Of a stretch of 64,000 bases of DNA, positions 54,232-62,417 are shown piece by piece. Positions within the stretch are counted from its first letter, which is position 1, and each line of letters opens with the position of its first letter. The stretch is from assembly GCA_963755695.1 (NCBI GenBank), contig CAVWLB010000009.1, positions 1 through 64,000 of the forward strand, written 5' to 3'. Position numbers and translations under genes: made by a program. Source of the stretch: QHWT01 sp963755695 (GTDB taxonomy: Bacteria; Acidobacteriota; Vicinamibacteria; Vicinamibacterales; 2-12-FULL-66-21). Below the pieces are notes generated by a model that saw only the letters and a program-made list of their open reading frames with translations, was not told the origin of the DNA and ran no database searches.

Positions 54232-56090
54232 TCACTCGCTGGTGGGACGCCGCTCGTCGTTGAAACCAAACGCGTAGAGCGTTCCGTCGTGCGCGCCGAC
54301 GTAGACCTGCCCGTAGCCGGTCCAGAAGCTGCCCGGCGACGCGAACGTCGTCATCGCGTTCTCGCTCGTCCACAATCGCTTGCCGGTCGCGCCGTCGTAG
54401 GCGTGGAGTACCGCCGGTGTGCCCCGACCACTCGGGGCTGCCGGCACACCGGTGGCGAGCGTGAAGACGACGCCGTTGACGATGAACGGCGTGGCCGGCG
54501 CCGCGAGATCGTGCGAAACCCATCCCGGCTCGAGCGACGAGCGCGCCGCCGCGTCGGCCAGCTTCAATGCGATCACGGCGCCAGTCGAGATCGTCCCGTT
54601 CGTCGACGGCGCGCCGCTCGCGGGTCGACCGGCGATCGGCAGCAGAATCCACGTCGCACCATCTGTGGTCGTCGTCTGCGCCGGTTGCGCGGACGGCCCG
54701 GAAGGCGTCGCGGCGGCGGCCGAGTGCTGCCACGTCGCGAGCGCGTCGGCGCTCAATACCGCGCCGGTGCCGAGCACCGTCTTCGATACGTGGAGCGGCG
54801 TCGCGTGATTCGCGCCGCCGAGCGATGTCGCGTCGAGCAGCAGGACGCGGCCGTCTCTTCGTGGCCGCGGCGACGATTTCCTTGTCGTCGTGCCGGAGGA
54901 TCGTCGGTCCGGTCACGAACTCGGCCGTCGGCTGCGTGAACCAGTCCTTCACCTGCAGCGTCTTCGGGTCGAGCGCGACGATCGCGTTCGCCTTGCCGTC
55001 GCCGGTGGCCTGACCCGCGCCAATCGCGGCGATCAGCGTGCCGTCGGAGGTGAACGCCACGGCGCCGACGACCGGCCCGCCGTTGGTCTTCCACGACACG
55101 ACCGGCTTCGCGTCGCTGTCGAGATCGATCGCCCAGACGCCGTTCGGCGCGCCGCCGCAGCCGCCGGACGTCGCGGCGTACAGCGTCGTGTCCACCGCGA
55201 TCGGCGACGGACCAGCGCGCGTTGGCCGGCAGGAACGGCGCGGGCCTCTGCATGTCCTTGCCCGACGGCAGGCCGAGCACGTGGAGCATGCCGTCGCTCG
55301 TCATCGACGTAGCCGACGCCGGACGGTCGAAACAGGAAGCCGAAGCCGTACGCTCCGCCATTCGTTCGGTTCCGCTTGCGCCGGCGCTGCCGGGAATGCG
55401 ATCCGACCGGGACTTGACCCCCGCGTCCGCGTGGCGGTGGCGGCGCGGGCGGCGGCTCTGGTGCGGCGGCCTGCGCGGCGCCGCGCGCACCGGCGCGGCG
55501 CCTTCGGCGCGGGCGCGGGATCGCCGGCGTCCGCGCGCCGCGCCGGCTCGTCCCTCCGACCGGCACGCCCTCGCCGGGCTCGCCGAGCAGGCTGCGATAG
55601 CCGACGGCTCCGCGACCGGCCGCCGAACGCCGGGCGGCTTCGTGACGGTCTCGGTCGAGCCTGACGATGCGGGTCGCGCCGGCGGTGATGCCGCCGGGAC
55701 ACTCGGCCGTCGGCGCCGGCAGCGCCGCGTCGAAATGCCGCTGCCAGACGACGTAGCCGAGGTCGTTGTCGATCGCGTAGACGTTGTTCGAGCTGCCGGC
55801 GACGAGCGACATCGGCACGAACAGCGTGACGCCGCTCGCCGTCACGCCCTGTCCGAGGCCGTTCACGCCGCGCGGCTGGTTGTCGAGCTTCGCCTTCCAC
55901 TGCAGCTCGAACCCGGGCTTCGACAGCGCCGGCACGGAGATCTTGTCGTCGGTGCGGCACCCACGACGTGCGCTGCGCATCGCCCAGCGCCGTCAGCCAC
56001 TGCGAGCCGCCGCGGCCGACCTGTGCGAACGCAATGCTTCCCGCCAGAGCGAAAGCCATCACCGACGATCGTCAAACGCTGCGCGCGCAT
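54232..56090 (-). pseudogene. Secreted PQQ-propeller-repeat protein, multiple frameshifts
   Basis: Reading from about 56090 (MRAQRLTIV, then after a frame change AFALAGSIAFAQVGRGGSQW) the chain shows repeated propeller strands: LQWKAKLDNQPRGVNG, SNNVYAIDNDLGYVVWQRHF, PNGVWAIDLDSDAKPVVSWK, IVALDPKTLQVKDWFTQPTA and, at the end, TGYGQVYVGAHDGTLYAFGF. About six frame changes are needed to read it through. The signal peptide points to export. It resembles the next gene and the PQQ-like outer-membrane propeller family, but lacks the adjacent-cysteine pair and calcium/lanthanide ligands of true dehydrogenases, so an enzyme function is not claimed. Base composition is extremely GC-rich. Confidence 0.75.
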
Positions 56091-56103
56091 CGTGCCTCTC
56101 CGC

Positions 56104-57705
56104 CTACCGTGCGATGCCGAAGCAATAGAGGACGCCGTCGAACGTCGCGATGTAGGCGCGGCCGTTCGCGACGGTCAGTCCGCTGAAGTGGTTCCACGAT
56201 TCGATCTGGTTGCCGCTCGACCACAGCTCCTTGCCGGTCTGCCCGTCGAGCGCGTAGAGCGCGGCGCGGCGCGACGTCGGAATGCGGCGCGCCGGACCCG
56301 AGCTGAGCCCGCCGCCGTAGACCGGGCCGCCCGGCTCGTCCCAGGCCTTGTCCGGCACGACCTGCGTCGCATCCTCGCCGGCCGCATACGCGAAGACGAT
56401 GCCGTTGGCGATGACCGCTTCCTCGGCCAGATCCATGTCGCGCGACAGCCAGGCCGGCGTCGAGCTGCCACTTGCCCGCGCGCTGCTCGAGCTTGAACGC
56501 GGCGACGCCGCCGCCGGTCGGCCGCGCGTGCTCGATCGGCGCCTTGAACTGCGTTGCTCACCGGTCCCCAGAACGGCGCCAGCACCCACTGCGTGCCGTT
56601 CTGCGTCCTGCCAGGCGCTGAGCGCGCCCCAGATGCCTCTGCGCGTCGAACGCCTGCGCGTCGTTGCAGATGAGCGGCGTGGTGTGCAGCGTCGTCCGAT
56701 GATCCTCGCCGCCGAGCGCGTCGCGATCGAGCAGCCACAGCCGGCACTCCTTGCTCGTGCCGACGAGGAACTTGCGTCCTGCGGTAGTCGAACGCGACCG
56801 GCGTCGTGTTGACGTCGAGATCGCGCCGCCACAGCCAGTTCGCGTTCGGCGCGCCGAAGTAGTCGACGAGCTGCAGCTGCTTGTTCGCGTCGAGCTTCAC
56901 GCCGACGATGCCGTTGCCGAGGCGTCGGGTCAGCGGATCGAACTGCGCGTCGCCGGTGCCGAGGAAGACCCGTGCCTTCGGGATCGATCGCCGCGCCGCG
57001 GCGGCCCCACAGGCCGCCGCCGGCGGGAATGAACGCGCTGGCGCGGCGCGAGGCGAGATCGAACGAGTAGAACGCGTTGGTCAGGCCGCCGCAGCCCTGC
57101 GCGGTCGCGGTGTAGATGACGCCGTCGTGCAGGTTGAGCGCGTACGGCTTGCCGCCGCCCGGGATGAACTTCTCGGGCGGCGCGACGTCCTGGCCGTCGG
57201 CCAGGTTCACCTGCCGCAGCCGGCCATCCCACGACACGGCGTAGACCGTGTACTTGCCCGGCGACGTCTGCGCCATCGTCGGCACCGCCGTCTGCCCGCC
57301 GGGGCAGAGCGTGTCGTTCGTGCCGCCCGGATTGGCCAGCGTGCTGTCGAAGTGCCGATGCCAGATCTGCTTGCCGGTGGCGACGTCGATGCCGAACAGA
57401 TCGTCGGAGACGCCGGCGACGACGGCGAGCTCGCGCGTGCCCTGCGCCGTCGTGACGCGCTCGGCGACGAGCGGCGCAAACAGGTTGTGCATCGCGCGCG
57501 GCGTGCTCTCGAGCTTCACCTTCCACAGCAGCTTCGTGCTGCCGACGTTGGCGGTCGTGAAGACCTTCTCGTCGCGCACCCAGCCGGTGCGCGCGTTGTC
57601 GACGCCTTCGGTGAGAAAATCGGACGCAAGCGCGGTGACGCCGGCCACGATCGAGAACGTCGCCACGCCCGCAAGACACCAGTTCGCCCGCCAGTTGAGA
57701 TACAT
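56104..57705 (-). pseudogene. Second PQQ-propeller-repeat protein, multiple frameshifts
   Basis: ATG 57705 (MYLNWRANWCLAGVATFSIV) begins a signal peptide. The first 260 residues are in one frame: FLTEGVDNARTGWVRDEKVF, then LLWKVKLESTPRAMHNLFAP, DLFGIDVATGKQIWHRHFDS, TVYAVSWDGRLRQVNLADGQ and TAFYSFDLASRR-like strands. Several frame changes follow between 56950 and 56450, then the last blades AEEAVIANGIVFAYAAGEDA and NHFSGLTVANGRAYIATFDG. The organisation matches its neighbour, and the two are tandem paralogues 13 bases apart. Whether the frame changes are errors or real decay cannot be decided from this sequence. Confidence 0.75.
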
Positions 57706-57971
57706 CACGACCGGGATCTTAGGCAGCAGCCGGAGTTTCGACAAGGCTCTGACGAAGGTGAATCGGCCGTTTCGTATTGCGAATCACGCTGTCGGCCCGG
57801 CCGGAGGGAATTGCGACGAAAAACCGGCTGTCCGGGACCATTCGCTTCTGACTCCGCTTCAGAGCTGATTCGTCGGCATTTCGCCGTGACAAACAACTGG
57901 ACGGCCGCACCGAAACAACTCGTATGATGACGCTCGGCCGAACGACTGAAGAGCGAGAGAGGATGTTGCCA

Positions 57972-58481
57972 ATGCAGGGGTCGATGACTCGCGCCTGTGG
58001 GGCGCTTGCCGGGATTCTGGTCGGGGCGATTGTGCTCTCGGCTTCGCCGCAGTCTCAACCGCCCGCTCCGTCGGGCGAAGGGCTGCCGGACGGACCGGGA
58101 AAGGACGTGATGGTGAGGGCCTGCGGTCCCTGTCATGAGGCGAGGCGTGCCGCCTCGGTCAGGCTGACGCGGGACGGATGGGCCGCCGTGATCGACGGCA
58201 TGCAGAAACGGGGCGCCAAGGTGTCGGAGGAGGATTTCCCGATCATCCTCGAGTATCTCTCGACGTACTTCCTCGGCGAGGCGCCGCAGCCGCTGAACCT
58301 GAACACGGCCAGGCAGATCGATCTCGAAGCGGCCGGCGGGCTTCTGCGAAGCGAAGCGGCCGCCGTGATCCGCTATCGCGAGCAGCATGGGCCGTTCAAG
58401 AGCCTCGAGGACCTCAAGAATGTGCCGGGGCTCGACTTCAAGAAGATCGAGAGCCGCCGGGACTCCGTCGTGGTGATGTAA
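57972..58481 (+). CDS. Secreted cytochrome c-type and helix-hairpin-helix fusion protein
   Basis: Start taken at ATG 57972 behind gagagagg; in-frame ATGs at 57924 and 57963 are alternatives. A signal peptide (GALAGILVGAIVLSASPQSQ) is followed by a short cytochrome c domain with one haem motif ACGPCHEARR and a following EDFPIILEYLSTYFLG. Then comes a ComEA-type helix-hairpin-helix (PLNLNTARQIDLEAAGG, HGPFKSLEDLKNVPGLD). HhH domains usually bind DNA, so the pairing with haem is unusual, though known in acidobacterial sequences. It diverges from the two propeller genes and could accept their electrons. About 169 residues. Confidence 0.82.
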   Translation: MQGSMTRACGALAGILVGAIVLSASPQSQPPAPSGEGLPDGPGKDVMVRACGPCHEARRAASVRLTRDGWAAVIDGMQKRGAKVSEEDFPIILEYLSTYFLGEAPQPLNLNTARQIDLEAAGGLLRSEAAAVIRYREQHGPFKSLEDLKNVPGLDFKKIESRRDSVVVM

Positions 58482-58574
58482 CCAACGATACGATGCGAAG
58501 AAGGAGCCGTCCGGAAGACCACCGTCGCGTTGGTCATGACGAGGCGACATGATGAGACGCGTAACGAGGTCTAC

Positions 58575-58617
58575 AGGTTCCTGAAAGAGTCGGTAGGGCA
58601 CCTCTTCAGAGGTGCCG
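58575..58617 (-). repeat. 43-base hairpin element, copy 2 (inverted)
   Basis: Reverse complement of the element at 54141-54183 with four differences; the hairpin ggcacctcttcagaggtgcc is central. Its orientation is opposite to copy 1, so the two form inverted flanks of 54141-58617. Confidence 0.85.
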
Positions 58618-58691
58618 TATTCGTCCAGAGCTCGGACTATGGCGACGATTCGTCAAACTCTTTGGTCGCGGACCCGGCTTGATCGTCGTCG

Positions 58692-59678
58692 TCAGCGCCC
58701 GACCATCCGTTGCAGATGCTCGGGGTACCGCGCGCCGTGAACCTCGATCTGTGACGCCGCGCCGTCAATCTCGCGCAGGTCGTCGGCGGTCAGCTGAATC
58801 GCCGCGGCGCCGAGATTCTCCTGGAGCCGCGGTCGCTTCGTCGTTCCCGGAATCGGTACGATCCATGGCTTCTGCGCGAGCAGCCACGCAAGCGCGATCT
58901 GCGCCGGAGTAGCTTTCTTCCGTTCGGCGAACCTGGTCAGCCACTCGACGAACGCGAGGTTTGCCTTGCGGTTCTCCGGCGTGAAGCGTGGGACGACGTT
59001 CCGGAAGTCGGTGCTGTCGAACGTGGTGTTCGCGTCGATCTTTCCGGTGAGAAAACCCTTGCCGAGCGGGCTGAACGGCACGAACCCGATTCCCAGTTCC
59101 TCGAGCGTGGGCAGCACCTCTTGCTCGGGCTCTCGCCACCAAAGTGAATATTCGCTCTGGAGTGCCGTCACCGGCTCGACGGCGTGCGCCCGTCGGATCG
59201 TCTGCACGCCAGCCTCGGAGAGCCCGAAGTGCTTGACCTTGCCCTCGCGAATCAGGTCCTTCACCGTGCCGGCAACATCCTCGATCGGGACGTCGGGGTC
59301 GACGCGATGCTGATAGAGGAGATCGATCCGATCGGTCTTCAACCGTTTCAGCGCCGCATCCGCGACCTCTCGAATGTGCGGCGGCCGGCTGTCCAATCCG
59401 ACCGACTTGCCGTTTTCGAACTTGAAGCCGAACTTCGTCGCGATGATCACCTGGTCGCGAACCGGCCGGAGCGCCTCGCCGACGAGCTCCTCGTTCGTGA
59501 ACGGCCCGTATGCTTCCGCGCTGTCGAAGAACGTCACGCCGCCGTCAACCGCCGCGCGGATGACCGCGATGCCTTCTTCCCGGCTGGTCGCGGCACCGTA
59601 GCCGAAGCTGATGCCCATGCAGCCGAAGCCGAGGGCCGATACCTCCAACCCGCTCTTACCCAACATTCGTTTCTGCAT
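58692..59678 (-). CDS. Aldo/keto reductase
   Basis: A 328-residue protein. The catalytic tetrad is visible: Asp in TFFDSAEAYGPF with Tyr, Lys in IIATKFGFKF and His in LLYQHRVDPDVP. The C-terminal NADPH-binding loop has VPIPGTTKRPRLQENLGAAA. The segment MLGKSGLEVSALGFGCMGIS and WWREPEQEVLPTLEELGIG mark the AKR13-like branch, which reduces aldehydes and ketones with NADPH. It follows the zinc alcohol dehydrogenase by 12 bases, so both are in one operon with the cupin. Substrate is unknown. Confidence 0.95.
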   Translation of the reverse strand: MQKRMLGKSGLEVSALGFGCMGISFGYGAATSREEGIAVIRAAVDGGVTFFDSAEAYGPFTNEELVGEALRPVRDQVIIATKFGFKFENGKSVGLDSRPPHIREVADAALKRLKTDRIDLLYQHRVDPDVPIEDVAGTVKDLIREGKVKHFGLSEAGVQTIRRAHAVEPVTALQSEYSLWWREPEQEVLPTLEELGIGFVPFSPLGKGFLTGKIDANTTFDSTDFRNVVPRFTPENRKANLAFVEWLTRFAERKKATPAQIALAWLLAQKPWIVPIPGTTKRPRLQENLGAAAIQLTADDLREIDGAASQIEVHGARYPEHLQRMVGR

Positions 59679-59690
59679 GACTTCCCTTCC

Positions 59691-60707
59691 TTACGGACGC
59701 AGCAGCGTCTTGATCGCGCGGCGCTCGTCCATCGCGCGGTAGCCCTCGGCCACCCGATCGAGCGGCAGCGTCAGATCGAACACTTTCCCCGGATTGATCC
59801 TGCCGTTGAGAACCAACTCAATCAGCTGTGGCAGGTAGCGGCGCACGGGGGCGGGGCCGCCGTGGAGACGGACGTGCGCGAAGAACAGCTCCGTCCCGTC
59901 GAGCGCCACGCCATGCGGCACGCCGACGTACCCAATCGATCCGCCCGGACGCGTGGAGTGGATCGCCTGCATCATCGATTCCTGCGTGCCCACGCACTCG
60001 AGCACCGCGTCGGCACCTACGCCCTTCGTCAGCTCCTTGATGCGGGCGACGCCTTCGTCGCCGCGCTCCATCACGATATCGGTCGCGCCAAACTCGCGCG
60101 CCAGTTTCTGCCGCGACGGATGACGGCTCATCGCGATGATCCGTTCGGCGCCCATCTGCTTTGCCGACAGCACCCCGAGCAGCCCGACTGCACCGTCCCC
60201 CACGACCGCAACCGTCGCGCCCGGTTTCACATTGGCAGCGTCCGCGGCAAACCAGCCGGTGCCCATGACATCGGACAGAGACAGCAGGCTGGGAATCATG
60301 TCACCCGACGGGCGCTCCGGCGTCGCCACGAGAGTTCCATCGGCGAGTGGGACGCGGAGCACGGGTGCCTGCGCACCGCCGACCAGCGCTCTATGCTGAC
60401 ACGACGTCTGGTAGCCCGCCTGGCAGTGGGGACAAGTGTTGTCCGACGCGAAGAACGAGCCGATGACGAACTGGCCCGGCCTGATCGAGGTGACGCCGCG
60501 TCCGACGTCTTCGACGATGCCGCAGTACTCGTGGCCCATGGGCGTGGGCTCGACTATCGGATTGATGCCGCGATACGGCCACAGGTCGGACCCGCAGATG
60601 CAGGTAGACGACAGCGTGATGATCGCGTCGGTTGGCTCGATGATTGTTGGCGCGGCGCGCTCCTCGAAGCGCACGTCGCGCGGACCGTAGAGAACAGCTC
60701 CTCGCAT
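59691..60707 (-). CDS. Zinc-dependent alcohol dehydrogenase family protein (MDR superfamily)
   Basis: Start taken at ATG 60707 (MRGAVLYGPRDVRFEERAAP). Catalytic zinc ligands are in CICGSDLWPYRG and GHEYCGIVEDVG. The structural zinc lobe is CPHCQAGYQTSCQH with C-x2-C-x7-C, so one of the four cysteines is replaced or contributed from nearby (DNTCPHC). The Rossmann motif VAVVGDGAVGLLGVLSAKQM follows. The product is about 338 residues. It would oxidise an alcohol with NAD(P). It is the middle gene of a cupin-ADH-AKR set. Confidence 0.93.
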   Translation of the reverse strand: MRGAVLYGPRDVRFEERAAPTIIEPTDAIITLSSTCICGSDLWPYRGINPIVEPTPMGHEYCGIVEDVGRGVTSIRPGQFVIGSFFASDNTCPHCQAGYQTSCQHRALVGGAQAPVLRVPLADGTLVATPERPSGDMIPSLLSLSDVMGTGWFAADAANVKPGATVAVVGDGAVGLLGVLSAKQMGAERIIAMSRHPSRQKLAREFGATDIVMERGDEGVARIKELTKGVGADAVLECVGTQESMMQAIHSTRPGGSIGYVGVPHGVALDGTELFFAHVRLHGGPAPVRRYLPQLIELVLNGRINPGKVFDLTLPLDRVAEGYRAMDERRAIKTLLRP

Positions 60708-60734
60708 GATTGCTTGCCTCACATCCACAACTGC

Positions 60735-61133
60735 TCAGCGCGCCAGATACTGTTCGTCGCTGACCTTCTCCATCCAGTCGACGGCCTTGCCGTCGAGCTG
60801 TTCCTGGACCGCGATGTGGCTCATCGCCGTCGTCGACGAAGCGCCGTGCCAGTGCTTTTCGCCGGGTGGGACCCACACCACGTCTCCGGGCCGGATCTCC
60901 TCGATCGGGCCTCCCCAGCGCTGCGCGCGTCCGGCACCCGCCGTGACGATCAACGTCTGACCGAGCGGGTGGGTGTGCCACGCCGTCCGAGCGCCAGGCT
61001 CGAAGGTGACGGAGGCCCCGGCGACGCGCGCAGGCGCCGTCGGCTGGAACAAGGGATCGATGCGGACCGTCCCGGTGAACCAGTCCCCCGGCCCCTTGCC
61101 GGACGGCTGGGAGCCGCTTCGTTTGATCTCCAT
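60735..61133 (-). CDS. Cupin-domain protein
   Basis: A 132-residue protein from ATG 61133, with aggaggtg on its strand six bases upstream. The two cupin motifs are GARTAWHTHPLGQTLIVTAG, with the metal histidines, and GDVVWVPPGEKHWHGASSTT. The opening IKRSGSQPSGKGPGDWFTGT marks the carboxymuconolactone-type cupin often paired with aldo/keto reductases and alcohol dehydrogenases, exactly the neighbours here. A metal-binding fold is certain; the reaction is not. Confidence 0.93.
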   Translation of the reverse strand: MEIKRSGSQPSGKGPGDWFTGTVRIDPLFQPTAPARVAGASVTFEPGARTAWHTHPLGQTLIVTAGAGRAQRWGGPIEEIRPGDVVWVPPGEKHWHGASSTTAMSHIAVQEQLDGKAVDWMEKVSDEQYLAR

Positions 61134-61393
61134 TTCACCTCCTGCGAACCCCGCTGCTTCCACAGTAAGAGACACCGGCGAGTTTGAGTAGCTGGCAAAA
61201 AGGACTAGGGGTTATTCATGATGGAGGAGTACGCCATAGCGTACCTGTCGAGTGGCGAACTCGTACGCGGGCTGGAAGACTGGTGTCCGCCGTTCCCGGG
61301 TTACTTCCTCTAGCATCCGAGTCGACGCCAGCAGCCGCCGGCATTGTCGGCGCTCATCGCAACGCTTCGCTTGTAGGAGTGCAGCTGACTGAG

Positions 61394-62410
61394 CTAATCG
61401 ACGGCAACGACGAGCACAGTCCGATCGTCGTCCCAATCGGTCACCGGGGGTGCCGCGCCGGGCGACTGTGACCAGTCAAAGACGCGGCGGCACAACTCCG
61501 ATGCCGGGAGATGCCCCTCGACGCGCGCGGCCGCGGCCTCCAAACCCCATGGCATACGTTCGGTAATCCCGTCGGTCACCAGGATGACGCGATCGCCGGT
61601 CACGAGACTGCTGGTCTGCTGCTCGTAGGAAGGAACTGGAAAGAGGCCGGCGGGCGGACCGCCGGTGGACAGCCGCCGCAGGTTCGCGCCGGTCACGATT
61701 GCCGGCGGGTGTCCGGCGCTGGTGCTCGTGACCCGCCGCGCCCTTTCGTCTATCCGCAGAACGATACAGGTGAGATAAGACTCGCCGTGCGTCTCGGCGT
61801 AGAGGGCGCTCGCGAGACGCGACACGATTTCATTCGGCTCCGACGTCACGCGGACGGCTTGTCGAAACACTGCTCGTACGTAGACGAGCATCATTGCTGC
61901 CGGCACGCCCTTCCCGGCGATGTCACCGATTATGGCGACCCGCGAGCTTCCGTCCAGATCGACGACATCGTAGTAATCGCCGCCGATCCGGCCCGCGGCC
62001 ACCAGCCGAACCGCCCAGCTGATCCCGTATCGCGGGGGCGGCGGGGGCGGCAGCAGATCGCGCTGAATCTTTGCCGCGACGGCGAGCTGCGTGTCCAGCA
62101 CGATCTTGTCGCGTTCGAGGTGCATCAGGGCCGCTCTCGTGGAGCGCAGATTGAGCCAGAGGTAGAGGACGACGCCAAGGCTGCTGGCGAGAACCACGTC
62201 GCCAATCCACGTCAGCTCACCTGCCGACGGACGCACGAGCGTGATGAACCATTTCTCGACCGCCGCCCCCAGCACGAACACCGTGAAGGCCGTCGCTGCC
62301 GATGTGAATGCGATGGCGGTTCGCGTGGGCGCCGACCGGCGCATGACCCCAAGACTCCCGTTGGTCACTGCGGCGGCGCTGCTCATGAGACGCGATGCGC
62401 CCGTCGGCAC
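61394..62410 (-). CDS. Membrane-anchored PP2C/SpoIIE-type serine phosphatase
   Basis: Start taken at GTG 62410, eight bases downstream of the stop of the preceding MprF-like gene and behind a purine-rich site; in-frame ATGs lie at 62386 and 62344. Two N-terminal helices (AFTSAATAFTVFVLGAAVEK and GDVVLASSLGVVLYLWLNL) precede a short coiled coil and the SpoIIE domain with IGGDYYDVVDLD, IGDIAGKGVPAAMMLV, TSTSAGHPPAIV and VILVTDGITERM, which hold the metal-binding aspartates. The family dephosphorylates anti-sigma-factor antagonists. The RsbW-like protein at 8280 could be a distant partner, but there is no direct link. Confidence 0.92.
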   Translation of the reverse strand: MPTGASRLMSSAAAVTNGSLGVMRRSAPTRTAIAFTSAATAFTVFVLGAAVEKWFITLVRPSAGELTWIGDVVLASSLGVVLYLWLNLRSTRAALMHLERDKIVLDTQLAVAAKIQRDLLPPPPPPRYGISWAVRLVAAGRIGGDYYDVVDLDGSSRVAIIGDIAGKGVPAAMMLVYVRAVFRQAVRVTSEPNEIVSRLASALYAETHGESYLTCIVLRIDERARRVTSTSAGHPPAIVTGANLRRLSTGGPPAGLFPVPSYEQQTSSLVTGDRVILVTDGITERMPWGLEAAAARVEGHLPASELCRRVFDWSQSPGAAPPVTDWDDDRTVLVVAVD

Positions 62411-62417
62411 AGCCCCC

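Noticed and set aside
54232..57705. Calling the two propeller proteins active PQQ dehydrogenases
   Set aside because: The adjacent-cysteine pair and the Glu/Asn/Asp metal ligands of true PQQ dehydrogenases were not found in any frame.
59184..61187. 667-residue plus-strand frame
   Set aside because: Antisense to the aldo/keto reductase, alcohol dehydrogenase and cupin genes, all of which have clear motifs and ribosome sites on the other strand.
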